A DNA stretch of 37,554 bases. Origin: Candidatus Onthousia excrementipullorum (lineage in GTDB: Bacteria > Bacillota_I > Bacilli_A > RF39 > UBA660). Below, piece after piece: positions 31,102-37,554 of this stretch. The notes under the pieces were generated by a model, which saw only the letters and a list, made by a program, of their open reading frames with translations, was not told the DNA's origin and did no database searches. Position numbers and translations under genes: made by a program. The first letter of the stretch is position 1; each line of letters begins with the position of its first letter. Location of the stretch: positions 1 to 37,554 of the forward strand of contig DVHC01000014.1 of assembly GCA_018712385.1 (NCBI GenBank). The letters run 5' to 3'.

Positions 31102-32481
31102 TTATGCTTTCATCAAAAATGCTAAATAGCCACGATATGCTTCATAAATATCTACTTTACTAGTAACTTCATAAGGTGCATGCATATTTAAAACTCCCAC
31201 TCCTGCATCTATTACTTTAACATCATAGTTAGCAAGGATATAGGCAATAGTACCACCACCACCAGCATCTACTTTACCAAGTTCAGATATTTGATAACTT
31301 ACATTATCACTATCTAAAATATTTCTTAACTCTGCAATAAACTCTGCATCAGCATCATTACTACCACTCTTACCACGGGAACCTGTATATTTACAGAATA
31401 CTAAACCACGAGCTAGATAAGATGAATTACGTTTATCCATAACACTAGCATAAAGTGGATCATATGCTGCATTAACATCACTACTTAACATCCGAGAATT
31501 AGATAAAACTCTTCTAACACTAACAAAACTATCTTCACCTAACAAATGACAAATCTCTGCTATAGTATTTTCATAGAAATGAGAGCCCATTCCAGTAGAA
31601 CCAACACTACCTATCTCTTCTTTATCAACTAAAATACAACATAGAGTCTTATCAGTAACTTCAGAGCTTAGTATTGCCATAAGTGATGAATAAGCACAAC
31701 TTCTATCATCTTGTCCATAAGATAGAACCATACTCTTATCAAATCCCATATCACGAGCCTTACCTGCAGGAACTACTTCTATTTCACTAGATAAAAAGTC
31801 ATCTTCAGATATATCATATTTCTCTTTTAATATAGAAAGTACATTAGCTTTTACCCCCTCTTTATCTTCTCCTTTTAAAGGCATATTACCAATTAAAACA
31901 TCTAAAGCTTCGCCTTCTATTAAATTACTAGCATTCTTCTTCATTTGTTCTCCTGCTAAATGAGGAAGTAAATCAGTTACACAAAATACAGGATCATCAT
32001 CACTTTCACCTATATTAACATCTATCTTAGTACCATCCTTCTTAACAATAACACCATGAAGTGCTAAAGGAATAGTAGTCCATTGATATTTCTTAATCCC
32101 ACCATAGTAATGTGTATCAAAATAAGCAAAGTCAGTATCTTCATATAAAGGATTAGCTTTTAAATCAAGTCTAGGAGAATCAATATGCGCTCCTAATATA
32201 TTCATACCCTTAGTAATAGAGTCTTTTCCAATTATAAATAAAATAACTGCTTTTCCTCTATTATCAGCATAAATCTTATCTCCTGGTTTTAAAGACTTAT
32301 TCCCATCAATATAATCCACAATATTGTGGAAACCTTTATCTTCTGCACGTCTAATTATTTCCTTATTCGCTTCTCTTTCAGTTTTAGATAAGGATAAAAA
32401 CTCTTTATAATCTTCACCCATCTCAAAAACTTTAGAAACTTCTACTGCATCATACTTCTTCCAAATATTTTCTTTCAACAT
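31102..32481 (-). CDS. M18-family zinc aminopeptidase
   Basis: M18 enzymes are dodecameric cytoplasmic metallo-aminopeptidases, often acting on acidic N termini. The protein shows GAHIDSPRLDLK (first zinc His with Asp), FDTHYYGGIKKYQWTTIPLA, the binuclear-site DKEEIGSVGSTGM, SYGQDDRSCAYSSL, GSNDADAEF and the final zinc His in LNMHAPYEV. The ATG at 32481 (MLKENIWKKYD) has AAAGG at a good distance. Upstream in-frame starts to 32517 add a non-conserved leader. Length is about 459 residues, as in the bacterial family. It lies 46 bp downstream... on the minus strand it precedes the remnant and follows the unknown gene at 32528 with a short gap. Confidence 0.93.
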   Translation of the reverse strand: MLKENIWKKYDAVEVSKVFEMGEDYKEFLSLSKTEREANKEIIRRAEDKGFHNIVDYIDGNKSLKPGDKIYADNRGKAVILFIIGKDSITKGMNILGAHIDSPRLDLKANPLYEDTDFAYFDTHYYGGIKKYQWTTIPLALHGVIVKKDGTKIDVNIGESDDDPVFCVTDLLPHLAGEQMKKNASNLIEGEALDVLIGNMPLKGEDKEGVKANVLSILKEKYDISEDDFLSSEIEVVPAGKARDMGFDKSMVLSYGQDDRSCAYSSLMAILSSEVTDKTLCCILVDKEEIGSVGSTGMGSHFYENTIAEICHLLGEDSFVSVRRVLSNSRMLSSDVNAAYDPLYASVMDKRNSSYLARGLVFCKYTGSRGKSGSNDADAEFIAELRNILDSDNVSYQISELGKVDAGGGGTIAYILANYDVKVIDAGVGVLNMHAPYEVTSKVDIYEAYRGYLAFLMKA

Positions 32482-32527
32482 AATCATCCTTTCTATTTTT
32501 AGTATAACACAAATCAAATGAATATAT

Positions 32528-34072
32528 TTATAAATGATAATATTTCATATCTTCATTATATTCTTTTTCTACTATCTTTGCAAAAGATGTTCCCATACTA
32601 ATAGGATAAGTAGAAAGTAATCCATCATAGATAATTACTCCATCATATGGAAATAAAGAAGTAGTAACAATACAAGGTATGTCGTGATAAGGAATAACTT
32701 CATCTATATTAGAATTTAATCCTTTAATCATATAAACTCGATCACTAGCAAGAAGTGCTGTATAATCTTCTTCATATTTAGCAATAGTAAACATTCCCCT
32801 GATTCCTTGTTTAAATTTACTAACTTTCTCTAAATCTTCACTATTAAAATTATGAGGATTATCTTTTATATAAGCATCTATAATCTTTTCTTTATCTTCA
32901 AATAGATACTCTATAATTGGCATTAATTGATTAGGATCTAAATATTCTTGCTTATATATTTTCTTAAGACTAGTATCAATATGATATTTATTGTTAACAT
33001 ACTCTAACAATGAAAAATATAAGTTATAAAAGCTTTTGGCAACATCATCTCCTAAACAAGCATTCTTTTGACCAGTATATTCCATTTCTCTTTTAAATTC
33101 ATATTCCGCTTTTTCTTTTAATTTCTCTTTATATTCTCTAGGACACATACCATTTAAAGCTCCTGAAGGCATCTCATCCATCGCTTTATCTAATAATTCA
33201 AAGAAATCATCTAAAGAGACATGAGCTAGAGCAGGAACATTACTAATAGAATCCTTTAAAGGCTCTCTATCTTTATTTAATAATGCAAAAACTCTAATAG
33301 GTTCTAATGCCGAAAAGCCAAAGAAAGGTAAATCCATTAACTCTTTATAAAACTTTTTAACTATTTTATTATCAAAGTTAAAATCATCATAAAATATATT
33401 TATATACTGCTTTAAATCAAAAGTTTGTGTACCACTAATAGCATATTCTTTTCTTTCTTCATCTAACTCATCTTCAACATAATAATAATCACGGTATAAG
33501 CCTATCGGAGTTTCTTCATCAAAAGTCTCTACATATTTATCATAAATAACTACATAATAATTAAATAATTTATTATCAAATACATGATCAAATACCACTT
33601 TAGAGTCTATATTAAATAAAGATGATGCCATATCTATTAAAGGATAAATCAAAAAATTTCCCATTACTTTACAAAAACCAACTAAAAACTCATTAAGTTC
33701 TGTTTTCTTCTTAACTTCACTCATCTTTACTCTAGATAATGCTAGTAAAATAGAATCTTTTAATTCATCATAGAAATCATATTCTAATGAATCATTATGA
33801 CTAATTAACATTTTCTTTCTTAAAATATCTTTTTCAAATTCAAATCTATCATCGTCCCAAGCAATTTTTTCACCATTAGCAATTCTTTTTAAAAACTTAA
33901 TCTCTCTATAAGTACATATATCTATTATATTATTATAATCACTATAAAACTCTATAATCTTTTCTATCATTTTCTTCTTAGTTATTTTTTCATAATCTTT
34001 AAAATCAGGATAAATTCGACTATATAAGTCAAATACAAATTCCTTTTTATATGGATTATCAACAATTTTCAT
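32528..34072 (-). CDS. Unknown 514-residue cytoplasmic protein
   Basis: I do not recognise a named family. The protein is long, acidic and mostly helical, with a more strand-like end (FTIAKYEEDYTALLASDRVY, IVTTSLFPYDGVIIYDGLLS) that looks like a small beta domain. It has no signal peptide, membrane span or obvious catalytic motif. Notable segments are ALNGMCPREYKEKLKEKAEY and GQKNACLGDDVAKSFYNLYF. It starts at the ATG at 34072 with a GGCGATATG region upstream and is followed by the M18 peptidase after 46 bp, so the two are probably cotranscribed. The layout suggests a housekeeping lineage protein rather than mobile cargo. Confidence 0.65.
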   Translation of the reverse strand: MKIVDNPYKKEFVFDLYSRIYPDFKDYEKITKKKMIEKIIEFYSDYNNIIDICTYREIKFLKRIANGEKIAWDDDRFEFEKDILRKKMLISHNDSLEYDFYDELKDSILLALSRVKMSEVKKKTELNEFLVGFCKVMGNFLIYPLIDMASSLFNIDSKVVFDHVFDNKLFNYYVVIYDKYVETFDEETPIGLYRDYYYVEDELDEERKEYAISGTQTFDLKQYINIFYDDFNFDNKIVKKFYKELMDLPFFGFSALEPIRVFALLNKDREPLKDSISNVPALAHVSLDDFFELLDKAMDEMPSGALNGMCPREYKEKLKEKAEYEFKREMEYTGQKNACLGDDVAKSFYNLYFSLLEYVNNKYHIDTSLKKIYKQEYLDPNQLMPIIEYLFEDKEKIIDAYIKDNPHNFNSEDLEKVSKFKQGIRGMFTIAKYEEDYTALLASDRVYMIKGLNSNIDEVIPYHDIPCIVTTSLFPYDGVIIYDGLLSTYPISMGTSFAKIVEKEYNEDMKYYHL

Positions 34073-34106
34073 AACATATCGCCTCTTTTTTGTCCATATT
34101 ATATCA

Positions 34107-35309
34107 TTATTTATATAAAATATCTATATCAACAAATCCATTGATACCATCAATAACTCCATCTTGACATAACTGCCACATCATATAATCTTTATCATAA
34201 TCAGTTTTATCTGTATAATGAGCAAGCCATACTTTATTAGTATTATATTTCCAAATAGCATTTAAGTAATTCTTACTGCCATAAAGCATAGTATCATAAC
34301 CTTTAGCTTCTAAAGTAGAAAAATAAGTTTCTGCTACTTCATTTAAGTCATATAAACTAAGGTTCATACTATTAAATGATGTAAAAGCTTCAAAATCAAA
34401 AGCTATAGGTAAAGTAATATCATAGTCTTTAATCTGTTTAATTATCCACTCTGCCTGCTTCCTAGCTTCCTTCTTATTATCTGCATAAGAATAAAAGTAA
34501 ATACCAACTTTAAGCTTATTCTCTAATGCTTCTTTAATATTTCTTTTAAAGTAAGGATCAAGAACATATTCTCCACCAACACCATTTTGATGTCCTACAC
34601 GAATAATAACAAACTCTGCCCCTGCTTCTTTTACTTTAGAAAAATCTATCGCTCCTTGCCATTTAGAAACATCTATACCAACTAAAGTATCTTTATTTTT
34701 ATGTTCTTCTAATACAGCATTAAAATCAGTACTAGTAACTTCTTCACTACTTCCTCCACCGGTTACACTTTTAGGTTCATAAACATGCAAAGTAAAATCA
34801 ACACTCTCTTTATTACCACTACTATCTTCTGCTTCATATACTAAAGAGTAGTCCCCTGCTGTATTTAAGTCGTAATCACCTTTAATTTTACAACTAGGAT
34901 TACTATCATAATTATCAGCACAAAGTATCTCATCTTCTAAATTAACATCGTCACCAACTCTAACACTATAACTATTAGATAACCAGATTAAAGGCTCTTC
35001 TAAATCTTTAACAATAACTTCAAATGTTCCTTTTCTTTTTTTATTATCTTTATTTAAATAGATAAACTCTACATCAACTGTACCTAACTCATCAGTATTA
35101 ATTCTTTTATTATCAACAACTTTACCATCTATATCTTTAATAAAATCTTTCACTTTAACATCACTATAAACGTTAACAGTTAAATCATCTTTTAAAGTAA
35201 AACCACTATTATCTAAAACTACTCTATTATTAAAATATATTATCAATGAAATAATAAGAATAACAGCAATAACAATAGATACTATTATAATAATTTTCTT
35301 TTTATTCAA
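34107..35309 (-). CDS. Membrane-anchored GH25 lysozyme-like protein with Ig-like domains
   Basis: After a basic start (NKKKIIIIVSIVIAVILI) one hydrophobic segment (about 5-25) acts as a signal anchor. Two DUF5011/Ig-like domains follow (about 30-180, with GKVVDNKRINTDELGTVDVE, RVGDDVNLEDEILCADNYDS and GDYSLVYEAEDSSGNKE). The GH25 muramidase domain is about 205-400: LVGIDVSKWQGAIDFSKVKE, FVIIRVGHQNG, KVGIYFYSYADNKKEA and LPIAFDFEAF with the catalytic acidic residues. It should hydrolyse peptidoglycan at the cell surface. GAGGTG is spaced six bases from a TTG at 35309, so I use TTG. The ATG at 35315 touches that site. Confidence 0.88.
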   Translation of the reverse strand: MNKKKIIIIVSIVIAVILIISLIIYFNNRVVLDNSGFTLKDDLTVNVYSDVKVKDFIKDIDGKVVDNKRINTDELGTVDVEFIYLNKDNKKRKGTFEVIVKDLEEPLIWLSNSYSVRVGDDVNLEDEILCADNYDSNPSCKIKGDYDLNTAGDYSLVYEAEDSSGNKESVDFTLHVYEPKSVTGGGSSEEVTSTDFNAVLEEHKNKDTLVGIDVSKWQGAIDFSKVKEAGAEFVIIRVGHQNGVGGEYVLDPYFKRNIKEALENKLKVGIYFYSYADNKKEARKQAEWIIKQIKDYDITLPIAFDFEAFTSFNSMNLSLYDLNEVAETYFSTLEAKGYDTMLYGSKNYLNAIWKYNTNKVWLAHYTDKTDYDKDYMMWQLCQDGVIDGINGFVDIDILYK

Positions 35310-35334
35310 ATACATCACCTCTGTATATACTTAT

Positions 35335-36225
35335 TTAACTTCTTCTCATTTTTATTATATCATCTTTTTCTAACTCACCAATAAGTAAAGAAGAATTTAC
35401 ATTATGTTTTTTATAATTACTAATTACTTCATCCTCACTATAATTAGCATAACAATACTTACAAAAATGTTTACAAGAATTATAATAACCAATATCAACC
35501 ATTTCTACACAGTTACAAAGATTACCTTTTCTAAGCCTACTTTTCTTAAATTTAGTCTTACCAGTAAGTCTTTTAGCAAGTTCTACTCCTAAACAATCTC
35601 CTTTAATAAAACCATACTCTACAAGATTTTCTTTTTCAAAACAAGTTTGTACTGTCATATTATATTTATTTGCAATAGAACTAAAAGATGTTCCTATTTC
35701 TTTTAAGTCATTATTAGTAAAAGGTTTAATTCTTAATACTCCCATATTCTTTCTTACATTTTTATAATCATCTATAAAAGAAACAATAATATGTTTAACA
35801 TAACCATTAAGTAAACTACAAAGTCTCTTAAATGCTTTAATATGATAATCTAAATTATATTTATCACTTAAAAAGATAGGATCATATCTAACATAAATAT
35901 TATCACTACCAATTATTTTAGATATTTCTATAACACTCTCTATTATTTTATCTTTATCTAATACATTAGGTTCAATATCTCTTTTATAAGGAGTAACCGT
36001 AACATTAAATAATATAGGCTTACTTATCTCTTTTAAGTAAGGAACAATAGGTCTAGGATTTTTAGTACAAAAGTAAATTAAATCTACATCTCTAAAGTAA
36101 ATCCTACTAACTTGTTTCTTATAAAAAGGATTCCTAACATCTACAAATCCTTCTTTTAATCTATTCATAAACCACGGAGTATAGAAAGCAACAATATCAC
36201 ATCTACCACTAATAAAAAGAATCAT
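35335..36225 (-). CDS. DUF1848 family protein
   Basis: The 296-residue protein has the DUF1848 pattern: ISGRCDIVAFYTPWFMNRLK, EGFVDVRNPFYKKQVSRIYF, LIYFCTKNPRPIVPYL, NVTVTPYKRDIEPNV and IYVRYDPIFLS. A cysteine-rich C-terminal part follows (CNCVEMVDIGYYNSCKHFCK then YCYANY), which probably binds metal or an iron-sulfur cluster. The fold resembles a radical-SAM-like barrel, but the canonical CxxxCxxC is at the C terminus and the reaction is unknown. The ATG at 36225 is preceded by GGAGGTAGTGT. The GH25 gene starts 26 bp after its stop. Confidence 0.85.
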   Translation of the reverse strand: MILFISGRCDIVAFYTPWFMNRLKEGFVDVRNPFYKKQVSRIYFRDVDLIYFCTKNPRPIVPYLKEISKPILFNVTVTPYKRDIEPNVLDKDKIIESVIEISKIIGSDNIYVRYDPIFLSDKYNLDYHIKAFKRLCSLLNGYVKHIIVSFIDDYKNVRKNMGVLRIKPFTNNDLKEIGTSFSSIANKYNMTVQTCFEKENLVEYGFIKGDCLGVELAKRLTGKTKFKKSRLRKGNLCNCVEMVDIGYYNSCKHFCKYCYANYSEDEVISNYKKHNVNSSLLIGELEKDDIIKMRRS

Positions 36226-36310
36226 AACACTACCTCCATCTAAATCTTATACCACAAAAAACATATAAATTCTATTACTTTTTTGATATAATGATTTTAA
36301 GGTGATAAAC

Positions 36311-37201
36311 ATGAATGAATTTGAAGAAATATTAAAAGAACAGAATAATGAGAAGAAAAAAAATATGATAGAGCAAAGATTAATAATTTTAAACAGCCAA
36401 GCTGAACAAAATAAAGAAATAGGTGTTAATACAACCCATCAAGGATTTATATCCTCAACCGATAGTTTAGAATTTTCTTCAGTTTTTATAATGAGTAATT
36501 TAGATGAACCATTGCCTTCTAAATATACTATGAAAAGCCAAGATTATATTTATGAATATATTAACTATCTTAACAAAAATAATATAACAGATATAAACAA
36601 AGCAATTCTAGCAATATCTCCTTTTTTAAAAAAATATTTTGGTGTTGGAAAAAATGGCAATAACAAAAATAACAGAGAAGTTGCATTTGATAATATGGGA
36701 ATGCAACTTTCAGAAATAAGACAAACGAGCGAACAACTTTATCAAGAATATTATAATAAATGGTTTGACATAGCAATATTTAAAGATAATTCAATAGCAG
36801 AATGTACAGAATATGCTGCTCTAACCCAAAATATTTTAACCTTTATGGGCTTTAATTCTTATTATATTTCAGGGTATTTTTCCACAAAAAATACAGAAGA
36901 AGCCCATGCTTTTAATCTAGTACAAACAACTAAAGAAAAATATTTCTTAATTGATAGTGCAAATCCAACTACAATCTTCGATGAAAAAGGAAATATTATA
37001 GCAGCAAGAACACAATCATGCATAATTAGTGAAGAACAATTCAAAGACGCTATTTCAGGAGAAGGTTTTGAAATAGAACTAAATGTATGTAATTACCAAA
37101 AAATAAATGGTACTATTCAACCTATTGACAAAGATATATGGAAATACCAAACGAAAAAAAAGATATACAAAGAAGAAAAAAATATCAATAATATTTATTA
37201 A
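36311..37201 (+). CDS. Transglutaminase-fold protein
   Basis: The 296-residue protein has an N-terminal helical part and, from about 165, a papain/transglutaminase-like core. AECTEYAALTQNILTFMG supplies the Cys, EEAHAFNLV the His and YFLIDSANP the Asp, in the right order and spacing. Such domains act as cysteine proteases or transamidases. No signal peptide or membrane span is visible, so it should be cytoplasmic unless exported otherwise. The ATG at 36311 follows AAGGTGAT. The in-frame GTG at 36302 is part of that site. It is monocistronic, divergent from the DUF1848 gene. Function unknown. Confidence 0.75.
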   Translation: MNEFEEILKEQNNEKKKNMIEQRLIILNSQAEQNKEIGVNTTHQGFISSTDSLEFSSVFIMSNLDEPLPSKYTMKSQDYIYEYINYLNKNNITDINKAILAISPFLKKYFGVGKNGNNKNNREVAFDNMGMQLSEIRQTSEQLYQEYYNKWFDIAIFKDNSIAECTEYAALTQNILTFMGFNSYYISGYFSTKNTEEAHAFNLVQTTKEKYFLIDSANPTTIFDEKGNIIAARTQSCIISEEQFKDAISGEGFEIELNVCNYQKINGTIQPIDKDIWKYQTKKKIYKEEKNINNIY

Positions 37202-37265
37202 AAATCAAATTATATTGCTCTAACTAGTACATTATCAAAGAAATAACTTTATTAACAATAAAAAC

Positions 37266-37305
37266 GACACTCTAATCATCATGACTAGAGTGTCAACCCT
37301 ATTTT
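37266..37305. terminator. Strong hairpin terminator
   Basis: GACACTCTA (37266-37274) pairs perfectly with TAGAGTGTC (37286-37294), followed by AACCCTATTTTTT on the plus strand and by GTTTTTATTG on the minus strand. The sequence after it (GGAGGAGACATTCACTTGAC) is unlike the AT-rich surroundings and may be the end of an insertion sequence. Confidence 0.7.
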
Positions 37306-37456
37306 TTGGAGGAGACATTCACTTGACGAATTGAATTGTTCCTACTTTTTTATTGTATGAAAATTTTTCTTACATATACATCATATCATAATTATTACAT
37401 TTATGCAAATATTTCCTATAATCGACGGAGTCTAAATTTATCGGAAAATAAAAAAG

Positions 37457-37517
37457 ATGAAAGAACTCGTGGTATAATATACCTATAAATAACAATAAAA
37501 TAAAGGAGTTCTTTCAT
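37457..37517. promoter_or_regulatory. 12-bp inverted repeat around promoter and ribosome-binding site
   Basis: ATGAAAGAACTC (37457-37468) and GAGTTCTTTCAT (37506-37517) are perfect inverted copies. Between them lies an extended -10 (TGGTATAAT, 37470-37478) inside the palindrome GGTATA-A-TATACC. The second arm overlaps the AAAGGAG site of the gene at 37518. A read-through transcript could fold and hide that site, while one from the internal promoter could not. Insertion sequences often limit transposase expression this way. The rest of 37202-37456 has no gene. Confidence 0.6.
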
Positions 37518-37554
37518 ATGTATATGTTACCACAAATTCTAGATATTAGTACAG
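37518..37554 (+). CDS. Start of a probable transposase-like gene (truncated by the window)
   Basis: An ATG at 37518 follows AAAGGAG and opens MYMLPQILDIST before the window ends. Twelve residues do not identify a family. The inverted-repeat control region and the foreign-looking sequence upstream suggest an insertion sequence. Confidence 0.45.
   Translation, partial: MYMLPQILDIST

Noticed and set aside
1-37554. tRNA genes
   Set aside because: No cloverleaf-like stretch with a TTCGAAT-type loop and paired acceptor arms was found by eye. A covariance-model scan would settle it.

Overview
The window looks like the chromosome of a very AT-rich Firmicute, probably a gut Bacilli/Erysipelotrichales- or RF39-like lineage. 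This rests on a type B RNase P RNA, GpsB, DnaD, a RecU-PBP1A pair, a PgsA/RodZ-like pair next to recA, a LexA-type SOS box and strong AGGAGG ribosome-binding sites. TGA is used as a stop at least once and no frame needs TGA as Trp, so the standard bacterial code fits. The lineage is an inference from gene content, not a database result.

Left chromosomal arm (1-12737): a small Xre regulator, recA, pgsA, a RodZ-like protein, rnpB, gpsB, a small protein, an unknown gene, recU-PBP1A, then nth, dnaD, cca, a DUF1294 protein, HU, and the large 3' part of an N-acetylmuramoyl-L-alanine amidase with six LysM repeats. Right arm (26843-37554): the first 17 codons of that same amidase, an SPFH / membrane protein / zinc-ribbon-CFI-box trio, a frameshifted Xre gene, a decayed gene, an M18 aminopeptidase, an unknown gene, a GH25 lysozyme-like protein, a DUF1848 protein, a transglutaminase-fold protein and the start of a probable transposase-like gene.

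Between the arms is a 14,096-bp integrative mobilizable element (about 12738-26842). It is bounded by a 9-bp direct repeat, CCTCCATGT, and carries a large serine recombinase at one end and a MobV relaxase at the other, with no type IV secretion genes. It sits inside the codons for the zinc-binding His-Gly-Gly of the amidase. Removing it rejoins MNERRVTGVVVDAGHGG to ADPGAV in frame, giving a textbook Amidase_3 N terminus of about 547 residues. In the integrated state the amidase body lies directly behind the recombinase gene, and the amidase's own start region lies directly upstream of the mobilization genes.

The cargo is the most interesting part. A tightly overlapping operon (23176 down to 18668) encodes an SDR oxidoreductase, an APH-fold kinase, a divergent nucleoside-diphosphate-kinase-like protein that keeps the catalytic His, a GT2 glycosyltransferase fused to a nucleotidyltransferase, and a Nudix hydrolase. 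A HelD-type RNA-polymerase-associated helicase follows. A strong promoter and a leader hairpin with a T-run precede it. I do not recognise this combination as a described system. It reads as a pathway that makes or modifies a phosphorylated, nucleotide-activated small molecule or glycoconjugate, and the function is open.
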